Below, piece by piece: positions 28,059 to 39,246 of a stretch of DNA of 64,000 bases. Origin of the DNA: Brachynemurus nebulosus. Its lineage: Eukaryota > Arthropoda > Insecta > Neuroptera > Myrmeleontidae. The position numbers and the translations under genes were made by a program. Position 1 is the stretch's first letter, and every line of letters starts with the position of its first letter. The notes beneath the pieces are model-generated. The model was not told where the DNA came from. It saw only the letters and a program-made list of their open reading frames with translations, and ran no database searches. The stretch lies in the NCBI GenBank assembly GCA_035578155.1, contig JAPWDM010000004.1, positions 37,954,803 through 38,018,802 on the forward strand, in the 5' to 3' direction.

Positions 28059-29152
28059 GGGCCCATGTAATTTCCGCACTTTTTTTTAAATGTATCGACT
28101 GTTTGTTAATATATGTGGCAAATTCCGCACTAATCAGAAAATTAACATAAGTATGTACACGACAAACATATATACCCGGTGAGTTTTTTGATAATTGCCA
28201 TTCCATTTATTCCTAAAATATTCACAAAAAAACGAAACTACTTTCTTAGAAATTTGGACGAAAGGAAATGCTAATTATGAAAGTGATTAACATTTAGCTA
28301 GCTTCTTATTATCATGAAAATTTAGGCAAAGGAAAATGCAAAATATGCTATTCGGACAGGTGATTAATTTTCAATTAACTGCTTTTATTTCATAAGAATT
28401 CGGGCAAAGGGGAACTAAACTAACCAAACCTTAACTAACCTCACCACCTAGTTTTATATCAAAGTCGAAGTATATTATCAAAACTAACTAAACTAACCTA
28501 ACCTTAATTAAACTCACCACCTAATTTTATATAAAGTCGAAGTATATTAGCAAAACTAACTGAACTAACCTAACTTAAACTAACCTCACCACCTAGTTTT
28601 TATATCAAAGTCGAAATATATTGTCAAAACTAAACTAAACTAACCTAACCTTATCATCTAGCTTTATATCAAAGTCGAAGTATATTGTCAAAACTAATTA
28701 AACCAACCTAACCTATCTTCAAAAAATATTCCATAATTTAATGTTACGTGTTTGGTACTAATGAACAGCATTTTTAAAGAACTTTCCAATGATATACCAT
28801 AAGTGGGGTCTTACAATTTAAAAAAATAGGATTGAGGTGGCTGAAGTCTAAGGAGTTGGTTGTAAAAGTTTCCCATACCGGTCATAATGGTTCCCCCTTC
28901 ATGTTCTAGAAACTGTTTTAACAGATTTTAATTACCTATTACCGTTCTAAAAATACAAGGCCTGGCTTGTTTTTAAATTGACACCCTGTTTACGTATCAT
29001 ATACACCAGTTAAATATAATTTTATCAAAAAATAATTAGTTTTATTTTCAATTGTTTAGTGCGGAAAATACACATAGGATTATGATAGTTTCAAAAGATG
29101 AGTGCGGAATTTACCTATAATATTTTGTTTGGTGCGGAAATTACTACCGCCC
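28059..29152. mobile_element. 1.1 kb TIR element with 8-bp target duplication ATTTTGAC
   Basis: ATTTTGAC occurs at 28,051-28,058 and 29,153-29,160, a perfect 8-bp duplication. The ends GGGCCCATGTAATTTCCGCA and TGCGGAAATTACTACCGCCC are imperfect inverted repeats. The motif GTGCGGAA or its inverse recurs near both ends, as transposase binding repeats often do. It has no coding capacity. An 8-bp duplication fits hAT, P and a few other superfamilies, and the ends do not decide. Confidence 0.7.
28410..28715 (+). repeat. Four-unit minisatellite with CTAACC words
   Basis: Four units of about 75-80 bases each combine CTAACCTAACC-like text, then CACCACCTA, then TATCAAAGTCGAAGTATAT. The CCTAA words resemble the insect telomere repeat TTAGG on the other strand, but they are short and interrupted. 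The array is internal to the 8-bp-duplication element. Confidence 0.75.
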
Positions 29153-29515
29153 ATTTTGACCAGTTAGTTAAAAATTACCTACTTATTTTTATTAAATATT
29201 TTTTTTTTCAAAAAAAAAAAAAAAAAATTAAAATAATAATAATAATATTACTCTGACTGAAAGAGCCCTGCGTAAAAGATAACAAAAAAGGGTGATGATT
29301 TTATTGTTTAGTTTATTTATAATAGCAAGGCTTACCGCCGTGTATCCGAAATGTGTGAATGTATATAAATATATGTATAACAACATATTCGTATTTACTT
29401 GAGCCAAGTCTCACAATGTAGAGTACATGTTCACATTTTTTTAAACAAGTGGAGTAAATGCTCACAAAAATAGAAGCAAGTAGTAAATGATCACTTTATA
29501 AATTCCACCCTTGTA

Positions 29516-29890
29516 TATGTGATAATATGCAAACAGCCTATAAAAAGCATATTAGGTGTAGCATCCTGCCTAACAGTAAATTTACATTGTAAAAATTATT
29601 TTTTCTCAAAAATCCGCTTACATAGGATAATGATTCAAAAACGTATCTTATGTGATCTTTTTCATTTTTTGCAGTATGGCGTAAAAAAATTTCAAAATCT
29701 TTTAAATATTGGCAAAAAAGTCATCTTTTTCAGGTTCCGGGTATCGGACGTGTCTGGCTGAAGAACTGATCCAAGAGTTTGAGACTTCCATTGTTTTCAT
29801 CAAATTTCTTAAAAATTAAGTATTTCGTTTAAAAGTTACCGTATGGACCCATATATTTACTGGTCCTTCTGGAAATTCGCTATAAAATGG
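29516..29890 (-). mobile_element. Old HL-B-like remnant
   Basis: GGTATCGGACGTGTCTGGCT and a decayed run up to GGAAATTCGCTATAAAATGG resemble the right half of HL-B in reverse. The (TA)n core is reduced to a few repeats. Divergence is much higher than in other copies. Confidence 0.45.
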
Positions 29891-30651
29891 CATTACTGTA
29901 CAAGAATATGTAAAAAGTGCCTAATCGTCATATATAATCTCATTTTTATGAAAAAAAACCTAAACCAGAAAATGTGTAGTATAGAAAAATTCAGATCGAT
30001 TGTAAATCTGTTTTAACTTTTATAAATGTTACCCTTTTATTGTAACATTTCGTTTACCTATACCCTAGTTCGGAAAGAAAGTGAGTATGATATGAGCAAC
30101 AAATTTAAAGCCTATTTCAAAATCAGATCGGTTCGTACACAATTATCTGAGAATTTTACCGGCCCGTAACTGAAAAAGGTTGAGGAATGCTGTTTTAGAA
30201 AACCACTTTTAACTCTTTCTGTAAAATGATTTTATTCATTTTTTACAAACAGATACAAACCACAAATACCAAATACATAGGAGTATATACAAAGCTATAC
30301 GATAGAAAAACAATCAAATCCAAACTGTTAAAACGATTCATTTGGTTTATACTCTAATTTCAATAATAATACATTAAATCAATTACACCAAACATATAGC
30401 TCGGTACGTACCATTCCTGTAGCCAGTAGCTAGCCAAACCAATTCCATCTAGTGTAGCGTGCACTATTAGCAATAGTAAATAGATAAGTCATTTCCCACA
30501 AGTGAGTGGTAGGTAGGTAGGTAGAGGTAAGTAGATAAGTAACATATATCCTGTACAAATAATTGAGACGAACGAATTCGAAATGAGAGAGGCACCACAG
30601 TGACACTTTTTAGGATAGTTTTATATAATTGTAACTCGACAACTGCCAAAC
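29891..30651. other. No recognisable feature
   Basis: AT-rich sequence. A small GTAG-type microsatellite lies near 30,508-30,540. No credible coding frame. Confidence 0.45.
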
Positions 30652-30654
30652 TTA

Positions 30655-31051
30655 AGCCAGCCACACACGTATAATTTCAACCGACAGTTTGAACTGAACA
30701 GTTCTACTATACAGTTTAAATTACGTGTGTGGATATTTTAGTCTCAGTTCAACTCAACTGTATTGAGACGAATTCCATTTTTTTAACTGATTTTTACGTG
30801 TGAGGGGGTTCAACTGTACAGTCCTCAGTTCAATTTTTATCAGGAACAAGTGCGTTTGGTTTTTTCAACAATATAATTTTCGCGAAGTTAAAGATGCCTC
30901 TGGATGAAATTGTTCTACTGTTTCGAATCCATTGTGAAAACTGAAGGATTGAACTGTACGTGTGTGTGCTTCTACAGTGTACAGTTTCTGACAATTTAAA
31001 CTATTCAGTTCAAACTGTCAGTTGAAACTGTAGGTACGTGTGTGGCCGACC
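30655..31051. mobile_element. PIF/Harbinger-like MITE, TTA target duplication
   Basis: TTA at 30,652-30,654 and 31,052-31,054 flanks ends of the form GGYCGGCCACACACGTA (the left end has two more changes). The motif ACGTGTGTGG recurs inside in both orientations, as do AACTG-rich words. The length is 397 bp and there is no coding frame. TTA/TAA duplications and G/C-rich tips are typical of PIF/Harbinger derivatives. Confidence 0.68.
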
Positions 31052-31054
31052 TTA

Positions 31055-31554
31055 TTGGTGTTTGTAAAACTGGTACAAAAATATTGTTAATTTAAAAAAA
31101 AAGAAGAAACTAATGATCATTTTAGTAGCACTTTCCATTGTTCTGTTGTTCTTAAAAATATTATACAATGTTTTGCAATTTTAAGACAAGAAAATCGATG
31201 ATCAGAATATGTTAACTTCACGTTCGTGTACGCTACACCTTTCTCTAAGGTACCAGAAGTCAGAAAATATTCCACTATTTGTTAATGGTTCTCGTTAGAA
31301 TTAAGCTATTTCTGTTATATAATTGTATGCAGTTCAAGAACAAAATTTCAGCAATTCCCCAATAAAATAAAAAATAAAAAAATGTCTTTGTGAACTTGGC
31401 ACGGTATTTTAACTTTTATTTTCAATTTTTATTGGCTAAAATTTTCGAAATTTTGTTTTAAAAATGCATACAATTATAGAACGGCAACAATTTATTGTCT
31501 AAGGGCGACAATTAACAGTTAATCGAATACTCAATTACTTTTAGCACCTTAAAA
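31055..31554. other. No recognisable feature
   Basis: AT-rich. Phrases such as GTGAACTTGGCAC recur in altered form near 32,120 and 33,580, which suggests an old repeat split by later insertions. Confidence 0.4.
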
Positions 31555-32107
31555 CAGTGGTTCCCAACCTGTTTCCTCTCACGTACCCCTTGAAGAGGTT
31601 TATGGGTAACAAGAGTCTTCAAGTTCTTATTACCAGTATTCTTGTTTATTACAAATTTCTTCACAATCCGTTTTGAGATTATAACAAAGAGAGTAGGTAA
31701 CAGGGTCTTAAAAAATAAAAGCCAATAATTGCAAATATTTAGAATATAAGAAATCGTTTCGTAGTAAGTAATCTAATGGTGGTCGTTTTAAGCTGAGCCT
31801 CTTAAAATTAAATATTAAACAAATGAAAATGTAACTTAGTACCAATAATCATGTGATGTCCAATCAAGCTTTAAAATTATAGTTTGCTTCCAACCGCGTT
31901 TTAAATGAATAAGAGTGTTGGTATTGAAGATTTTTAGAATATATTGTAATTTAATTCCTTTCTGTTTTCCCATTTTCATTTTTAAATTATAACTTTTTTT
32001 TAATTGAAGCATCTTATTTTTTTGTGAACCAATAATGTTTTCACGTACCCCTAAGAAGTTCACCGCATACCCCTAGGGGTATGCGTACCATAGGTTGAAA
32101 ATTGCTG
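31555..32107. mobile_element. hAT-type MITE, 8-bp target duplication
   Basis: The left end CAGTGGTTCCCAACCTG is the classic hAT tip; the right end, inverted, is CAGCAATTTTCAACCTA. Both are followed inward by ACGTACCCC or GCATACCCC. The flanks CCTTAAAA (31,547-31,554) and CCTTAGAG (32,108-32,115) agree at 6 of 8 bases. It is 553 bp and non-coding. Confidence 0.75.
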
Positions 32108-32308
32108 CCTTAGAGGGAGGTGGAACGTGAACTTAGCACAATATTTTCATTATTATTCTATTTTTTAGTATTGAAATTGTGGAACAGTCTAATATTTATC
32201 AAGAACAGCTGAACAAATAAAAGTGCTACCGGAATAATATTACTTTTTAAAAATTAACAGAAGGTTGTGCCATATTCACAGTGACGTCTTTCTTATTGTA
32301 AAGTTTAA

Positions 32309-33214
32309 GTGCGGCTGCACACCTAGCAGATACGACACAGCAGATACGACATGAGAGACATAAGATATGTGTCGCTTGGAGACACGCATCGCTTGAGTAC
32401 ATTTAAATTGCATTGAAAACACAAAAACTGCTGCACACCAAGGAGATACGACATAGCAGACACTGACATTTGTCTTAAGCGACATAGCATGCTAGTCTGC
32501 TGTCGCTCGTGTCGAACGACATGTAAGATAAATTTAAAAATTATATTATACACTGAGAGAAAAATGGCAACTTAAAATTAAATACGATCATTATTGTTTC
32601 AATAATGTACAACTTAAAAAAATGTATTGAAAAAATAGGGAACTGTGTAGGAAATCAATATTATTAAACTTTTAAAATAAAGCTGTTTTTCATTAAAACA
32701 ATAAATTTCAACCTTACTAGACTTTCGTTAATGTTTTACATTGAATCAATATGGTTTTTATTAATATTGTTTTTTCTCTGGGTGTACATTTGAAAGAAAT
32801 GGTAAATTTTCTTCAAAAATATTTTTTTAATGTAATATTAGATGCATTACGACAATTTTAAATACTTTTTGAAAAACTGTCAAATACCGTATTCAAATAC
32901 TGTGTATTACCAAGGAGGTAAGTCCAAAAACGTTCCAAAAAATGTATCATTTACAATTAATTTTGTTGATAACGTTAAAAATTACCCATTTTTATGCAAT
33001 TATGCCCTAAAACAGTATTGTAAAAGTAATATCACAAATTTGACATGAAAAACTACTGCTAGCAAATTGAAAAGTTCCCCTTGTTGTAGTGTTTTTCATG
33101 TCGTATCTCTCGTGTCTTATCTCCTAGGTGTGCAGATGCCATGTCTTAAGACACATATCTTATGTCTCTTATGTCGTATCTGCTGTGTCGTATCTGCTAG
33201 GTGTGCAGCCGCAC
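32309..33214. mobile_element. TIR element with TAA duplication, Harbinger-like
   Basis: TAA at 32,306-32,308 and 33,215-33,217 flanks inverted ends GTGCGGCTGCACACCTAGC of about 65 bases. The ends repeat the word CAGATACGACA and then ACATAAGATATGTGTC. Its 906 bp include a younger 234 bp MITE, so the founder was about 670 bp. The target and the G/C-rich tips fit PIF/Harbinger. It has no transposase. Confidence 0.7.
32551..32784. mobile_element. TA-flanked MITE nested in the Harbinger-like element
   Basis: The ends CACTGAGAGAAAAA and TTTTTTCTCTGGGTG are flanked by TA on both sides. The 234 bp are AT-rich and non-coding. CACTGAGAGAAA tips are common in insect Tc1/mariner-type MITEs. Confidence 0.7.
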
Positions 33215-33217
33215 TAA

Positions 33218-34018
33218 GATGTTAATGATTGAAATTTTGGTCTAAACTCACATACAATTATAGAACTAACTTAAATCTAGTAATTTTCAATTTTTACTGG
33301 TTAATTGTAAACATTTCGTTTTGAATCTACACATAATGGTAGATTTAACAGAGGTCTAACGGGAATTGTTAACTGATAATGAACTGTTTGATAGCTTATG
33401 ATACATTATGGAGAGGTATGACGTGCTAGAACGTGAACCTATCAGGGCATATTTTGATCTTCGATTTTCTAGATTTAAAATTGCAGAATATATTTATTAA
33501 TATTTATCAGGTACTATAGAGCAATGAATATTGCTATCGGCACTATTTCTAGTCGGTATTATTTTTAACTGTTAACGGAAAGTTGTGCCAAGTTTATGGA
33601 TACAACGCATTGCCAGTCTATGTATATGTATCTTGTGGCACCAGTCTATTTGTTTCTTTTACTCAGTCTACTTGAGTGAACGAAGAGAATCTCTCATTTC
33701 AAATTCATTCGACTCTATCTATATCCATTTGTAGGTAAATATATCCATAGCCCAGTCATACAGGGAATCAAGTATATACATAAATACAGATTTTGTGGCT
33801 ATGCGTTGCAATCGAAATGTCAACATTAATAGTGTACAGTAGCCATGTCCACTTAATCCACTTATATGTGTAGATTTGTGTAGGGGAAACGAGCCAAAAT
33901 AATTTCACCTTCCAGTAATTTCACATTAACAAAAACTTAAATATATATTGTAGAATAAAATTCAAGAGGGATGATTTCGATCTTGTACTAAAGTGGTAGT
34001 ATACATCACAATGAAGTA
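33218..34018. other. No recognisable feature
   Basis: AT-rich sequence. The segment near 33,425-33,600 loosely resembles 32,117-32,275 on the other side of the Harbinger-like element. No credible frame. Confidence 0.4.
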
Positions 34019-34019
34019 A

Positions 34020-34795
34020 ATACCCCTGTCACAGCATCTGCTTAACATAGCGAATTTCCAAATATTGGGCACTGGCGGATCTCATTTAAGACCTGTATCC
34101 ATTTAAAATAGTCTAGCTTTCTAACAGTGAAACAATTTTCAAAACCAGTTCAGTAGTTAATTTCTGGCGCTTTTGGGTCCTCAGCACCCTAACGGATCTC
34201 ATATAGTGTAGAATATATCCATTTAACAATATATTATTACATTACATAACTATAGTTTTCGATTTTTTTTTTCTAAGTATGCAAATAATATATAATTTAT
34301 ATTTTTTCTTTAAAGGAGGATATCGTACAAAAATTTCCTTTCCATAACATACTCTTAAAAAATCTGGCTAATTTTAATCTAAAAATGTAAGACAGAGCTC
34401 TTGTTGTTATAACACATACATATACATATTGAATAACTAATTAGCACTTGTTTTATCTACAAAAGAATTGCTAAAAACGATGAAGCATTTATTGTAAAAA
34501 AATTCAGCAAATTTCTTAATTTTTTTCAAAAGCTAGTTTACTTAGAACAATGTTTTAAAAGCTTTTCTTATGTAATTTTTTACGCTCTTTTCGATGGTGT
34601 CAAATAAATTTAAAAACTTTTTGAATTTTGGGCAAAATTTGCAAAAAACCACTAAAAAAGGCGAAAAATGGCCAAAAAACCTACTTCTGTGTAACCGACA
34701 TGTCTGGCTAACGAACCTAGCCGAGTCAATCCCGATTCCAGCTCACATACCAAATTTCATAAGCATTAAATTTTTCGTTCGAGAGTTATCGCGTG

Positions 34796-34861
<66 letters not shown>

Positions 34862-34862
34862 C

Positions 34863-34944
<82 letters not shown>
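34020..34944 (-). mobile_element. HL-B copy lacking its 5' half
   Basis: The 3' end lies at the left, TACCCCTGTCACAGCATCTG then AGCGAATTTCC, followed by about two 120-bp units, the AT-rich middle, and the right-half text with GACATGTCTGGCTAACGAAC. It ends in a (TA)n tract (34,799-34,944) beyond which the sequence is unrelated. The copy is thus broken exactly in its microsatellite core. Confidence 0.75.
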
Positions 34945-34946
<2 letters not shown>

Positions 34947-35260
34947 GTTGGCTTCGCTCGTTTGTCGAGTGCGGATGTTATTAGAGTGATATAATTGATT
35001 TTAAGTAATTGTTAGAAACATTGTTCAGTTTCAGTGGAAAATAAAAAAAAAAATATAAAATCTATATTAAAAATTTATATTCTAATTGATTTGTTAAAAC
35101 TATGAATATTAAAAACTAAAAATAAAAATAAAGAAAAAACAAAAAAGAATATTAATTAATTAAAGTTTAAAAATTATATGCATATTAATTATATAACTAA
35201 CATACTTCAATTAAAACAAATTTTTACTGAATATAATTTAATTAAACAAACACATTAAAA
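34945..35260. other. No recognisable feature
   Basis: Very AT-rich leader-like sequence before the short LINE ORF1 start. It could be the 5' untranslated region of that LINE. Confidence 0.4.
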
Positions 35261-35356
35261 ATGAATCCGGAAATTTTAGAGATTCTAAAAGAACTTAAAA
35301 CTGATATTAAAAAGGTTAATGATAATCTGGACGAAAAATTTAACATGTTACATTAG
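35261..35356 (+). pseudogene. LINE ORF1 N-terminal fragment
   Basis: An ATG opens a 31-codon frame, starting MNPEILEILKELKTDIKKVN, with regular Leu/Ile heptads and many charges. It looks like the coiled-coil start of a LINE ORF1 protein. It is cut off after NMLH by the junction with an inserted repeat. The link to the reverse transcriptase 0.9 kb downstream is inferred from order and strand. Confidence 0.4.
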
Positions 35357-35398
35357 GGTGTGCCAAAAAAATTTTTTTTTGTTTTTTCCTTGCTCTCT

Positions 35399-36235
35399 GC
35401 TCAAAATATCGTAGGCTATGTCTAGACAAACATCCTCACCAAAGCGCAGCTCAAAATTCCAATTTTTAGAGGTGCATCATCGAATCTAAAGTTTTCCCAT
35501 TTAAATAACACAGGAAAAACGATTTTTTATGTTATTTACTCCTGCAAACTATGAAGAAATTATTTTTCCATAAAATGAATCAAAGCACCTTATTAAGCAT
35601 TAAAATTTGGACAAAAAATTTCATTGAGTCACATTTCTATCACCAATATTTCACTTTCTACAGAGCCTTAAAATTTAAATTTCTTGAAATTTTACTTTTT
35701 TTACATTTTCAAGCTAAACTATTAAAGATAGGACAAAAAGTTAAATGACAATTTTGTAGTCCACCTGACGCTTTACAAAAAAGTTCCTTACAAATTTTTC
35801 GTATTACAAACAGTTACAAAGTTACAGACCCTCAAAATTTATTTTACTTTTTTTTTCTCCAAAATGGAAATTCAGCTGTTACAACTGAATAACATGAAAA
35901 AATCTGAACCTAAGATTATGACAGAAATTTGTTTTGAGACCTCGAGAAACCAAATTTAAATTTTAAGGCTCTGTAGGAAGTGAAATATTGGTGATAGAAA
36001 TTTGACTCAATGAAATTTTTTGTCCAAAATTTAATACTTAATAAGGTGCTTTGATTCATTTTATGGAAAAATAATTTCTTCATAGTTTGCAGGAGTAAAT
36101 AACATAAAAAATCGTTTTTCCTGTGTTATTTAAATGGGAAAACTTTAGATTCAATGATGCACCTCTAAAAATTGGAATTTGGAGCTGCGCTTTGGTGAGG
36201 ATGTTTTTTTAGACGTATCCTACGATATTTTGAGC
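35399..36235. mobile_element. Inverted-repeat insertion in a LINE
   Basis: Arms of 284 bases (35,399-35,682 and 35,952-36,235) face each other with a 269-base spacer. They begin GCTCAAAATATCGTAGG and its inverse. The spacer holds an HL-B left-half remnant (35,863-35,950). The left arm follows GGGTGTGCCAAAAAAA and a T run. The right arm ends exactly where the reverse transcriptase frame resumes with IDHSLLW. I do not recognise the family and see no target duplication. Confidence 0.7.
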
Positions 36236-37055
36236 GACAAAATAGACCATTCTCTTTTATGGGTAAAATTATGTACAATTGGGGTAGGTGGAAAATTTTT
36301 AAGGCTAATTAAGAAACTTTATGATGGCGCCAATTGCATAGTTAAAATAGACAGTTGTTAAACTAAAGCTTTTGATATAACTTATGGTGTATTACAAGGC
36401 GAATGTATTTCACCAACGCTTTTAAATTTATTCATGAATGACTTGGAAGACTGGTTTAGAGGAGCAGGATTTCAGGGAGTTAGTATTGATCATAAAAATG
36501 ATATTTTAACATTGTTTTACGCGGATGACCTTTTATTGTTTGGCTATTCACCTGGAGACCTTCAAAATAAAATTAACCATCTGGGTAAATATTGTAAAAA
36601 TAACAAATTGGATATTAATGTTGAAAAAACCAAAATAATTGTATTTCGTAAATCTAAAAAACTGCAAAATTTGTCACAATTTAAATATAACGATGAAAAT
36701 ATTGAGGTAGTTAATCATTATAACTATCTAGGAATAACTTTCTCTGCCACAGGCAAATTGTTGCCAGCTACAAACAATGCTGTTAGTAAAGGGAATATTG
36801 CTGCCGGTCGCGTAAAACAAATACTTTCCTCCACAAAAACGGATTTTTGGGAAATTGTTTGAAGCCATAGCTAACGCGTCACTTTTGTATGGCTCTGAAA
36901 TTTGGGCATGCAATTATGCTAATACTGTGGAAACGGTTCAACTTGAATTTATTAACAGTCTTCTTAATATACCCATAAATACTCCAAATTATATTGTAAG
37001 AATTGAAACATCATCTGCACACATGTTACAAAAGTTTTCTTATCCAGGTTTGTAA
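36236..37055 (+). pseudogene. LINE reverse transcriptase, truncated and broken
   Basis: The plus-strand translation runs IDHSLLWVKL (RT motif A region), then after a stop at about 36,359 GVLQGECISPTLLNLFMNDL (motif B), then FYADDLLLFGY (the catalytic YADD motif C), then INVEKTKIIVF and YLGI. A frameshift near 36,850 moves the frame to LLYGSEIWA, the thumb-like region of non-LTR reverse transcriptases. The sequence loses homology after 37,055, so the C-terminus and 3' end are missing. The 5' part is replaced by the inverted-repeat insertion. The clade is not resolved; an I/CR1-like LINE is possible. Confidence 0.78.
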
Positions 37056-37113
37056 AGTATTTTCGACTGTTATTCTATTTAAATTATGAGTCTACTAAAA
37101 TATAAGTAGAACG

Positions 37114-37223
37114 CTATTTCAAAGTTCAGAATAAAATTTTTAAAACGGTTTGAAAATACGTATTTAAAAAATTTAATAAGAAAAAAACCGTTTTAACAAA
37201 TTTTATTCTGAACTTTGAAATAG
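37114..37223. repeat. Small inverted repeat
   Basis: Arms of 26 bases, starting CTATTTCAAAGTTCAGAATA, at 37,114-37,139 and 37,198-37,223. They enclose a second, shorter pair around AAAACGGTTT/AAACCGTTTT. A (TA)n tract bordered by AGCTATATA on both sides follows at 37,249-37,310. Confidence 0.75.
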
Positions 37224-37238
37224 CTTTATACTAGCTAT

Positions 37239-37248
<10 letters not shown>

Positions 37249-37310
<62 letters not shown>
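37249..37310. repeat. (TA)n tract
   Basis: About 62 bp of TA dinucleotide, flanked left by TAGCTATATACATACA and right by AGCTATATAC. No HL element is recognisable around it. Confidence 0.9.
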
Positions 37311-37312
<2 letters not shown>

Positions 37313-37456
37313 CTATATACTTTTAATGTTATTCAAATATTTTATTTTACATATTTAGTATTTCTACAGCACTATTGTTATGATTAAGATTGTTATTATT
37401 GAAAATCAATATGCTAAAGCCAACCATTGTTAAAATTCCGTTGAATATAAATAATA

Positions 37457-37457
37457 A

Positions 37458-37525
<68 letters not shown>
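37457..37525. repeat. (ATT)n tract at the 3' end of the Dong/R4-type LINE
   Basis: About 23 ATT repeats directly abut the 3' end of the minus-strand LINE. On the element strand this is a (TAA)n-type tail or target, as known for Dong and R4 relatives. Confidence 0.92.
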
Positions 37526-39196
37526 GAAAGATTAACGAAAAACGCGACTGCAATGAAAGATTAACTTCAAAAACCCCCAGGCGGAGGAAAAAGTGTCCGT
37601 GCAGCGTACCAGGTCAGGTACTTCTAGGTCAGGTACGTAATGTCCGTCATACAGCATCGCCTTCCTGGTCTTCCCTACCTAATAAATCCCCAAACCTCGC
37701 TGCAAAACCATGACAGTGGGAGATTCGAGGGCAGATCCAATGGATGTTCGAGGACCCGCTCTAAACGGGGCATGGGCGTTCAAAGGTGTTCATGAACTCC
37801 CGGAGAAAGTCGTCTCGTGCGACCGGAGCGTGCGGAGCGTCCCGATAATAACTGATTTTTGCATTGACGCCGCTAACATGTTGGCGTGAGATCTAAAAGC
37901 CGGAATGATGTTAAGATTGCGCACAAAGGAGTTATGCATACCCCCAAGACATCCAATTGTCGCAGTTCGTGTATTAGATCTTGATATTTAATCCTTTTTT
38001 GCTCCTCCTTTTCGACTATGTTAGTTTCCGCCGGAGCAGAGAACTCGATAACATACATAGTCTGAGATGTTAAATCTTGGAGCACAACATCAGGCTTATT
38101 AGCGCTCAATTGCCTGGTAGTTGCAACCGGCATGTTCCAAAAGATCTTGCACTTTTGGTTGGCAACAAAGGATTCTACTTCCGCAGGATCGTAGGGCAAG
38201 ACTGGTGTTTTGTCAACTTCGTAATGATGACGAAGATAAAAGTAGAGTACACGCAACGCTGCATTATGGCGATGGATATAGGTGGATTTAGCATAATAAG
38301 AACAACCTGAAGTCAGGTGCATTAAGGTTTCCGGGTATGCTTTGCATGCCCGACAGGAGGTACTCGAAACCCCTTTATTACCCATCACATATTTTTGGTG
38401 TGTTAAAGTGTTCCACACTCCATCTTGAGCTGCCATGATAAAGCTCTCCGTTTCCGATTTATGTCCATTACCTCTCAAGAAAGCCCAAGTGAGTTCGCTC
38501 GAAAGGCCAAGGTTGTCAAGGTGTCGGTAGAACATACCCTGGTGAACTTTGTCGCGATGTTTATTGAGCAGATGTTGTTGCTCGGCTCTCTTGACTGCCG
38601 ACTTTTGGCACGACTGTGATAGTGAAAGAATGTTATCATCACCATCGCGACTACGTGGATCGAAGGCTAAGCCCAAGATATCGGCGGCACGTTGCGCTGC
38701 TGTGAATAAAAATGCGCCTACGCCAGCAAGCTCGTGATCTCTGACGAGTTGCAATAGCGGGTCTGAACTGTTAAGTACACGACAAGCTGTACCTAAGACT
38801 ATACGATCATGTAAACGTTCAACTGACAGGAGCCCCCTCCCCCCCTGGTCTCGTGGGAGGTAAAGTCGTTGTGTCGATGCGCGTGGGTGCAAACTACGGT
38901 TGATATTCATTATTTTTCGTGTGTCTCGCTCTAGTTCCTCCAATTCATTCACATTCCACTTAATTGAGCCAAAAGTATATAAAAGGGTGGGTATGGCTAA
39001 CATATTTGTAGCGCTGGTCTTGCTCTTCGCCGACAATTCGGAACTCCAAATTTGTCGGAGAAGGCGCTTATATCTACTACTTCATGGCGGCCTTCATGTT
39101 CTTCACGTCCTAGATGTGACTTTCGCGTGACTTTCGCTAACACCAAGGTACGTATAGGTCGCTCCTTCATCAAGATGTTCTATGATGCTTCAATCC
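37526..39196 (-). pseudogene. Dong/R4-type LINE, 3' part: RT end, zinc knuckle, REL endonuclease
   Basis: A minus-strand frame of 387 codons (39,036-37,873) continues upstream, with stops, to EGATYTYLGV at about 39,150. That motif and IPTLLYTFGSIKW are the segment after the RT fingers-palm in the R2/R4 group. CRACKAY...H.TSGC is a C-x2-C-x8-H-x4-C knuckle. Further on, KPDVVLQD then YVIEFSAP is the PD-(D/E)xK-like restriction-type endonuclease of these LINEs. The protein would bind the target, nick it and prime reverse transcription. The 347-base 3' untranslated region ends at (ATT)n. The frame is long and mostly clean. It starts at (ATT)n 39,197-39,246, so this is either a 5'-truncated insertion or the 3' half of the element at 44.3-46.6 kb. 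Confidence 0.85.

Positions 39197-39246
<50 letters not shown>
39197..39246. repeat. (TTA)n tract
   Basis: About 16 repeats between the LINE 3' part and the GC-rich element to the right. Confidence 0.92.

Noticed and set aside
28410..28715. Interstitial telomere array
   Set aside because: The CCTAA words are short and interrupted by longer unit sequence; it is better read as a minisatellite inside a transposon.
30467..30664. 65-codon minus-strand frame
   Set aside because: No domain, no second copy, and it overlaps a GTAG-type microsatellite and a MITE end.
37347..37553. Poly-Asn and poly-Leu/Ile frames at (ATT)n tracts, also at 39.2, 40.7 and 41.1 kb
   Set aside because: They are products of trinucleotide repeats.
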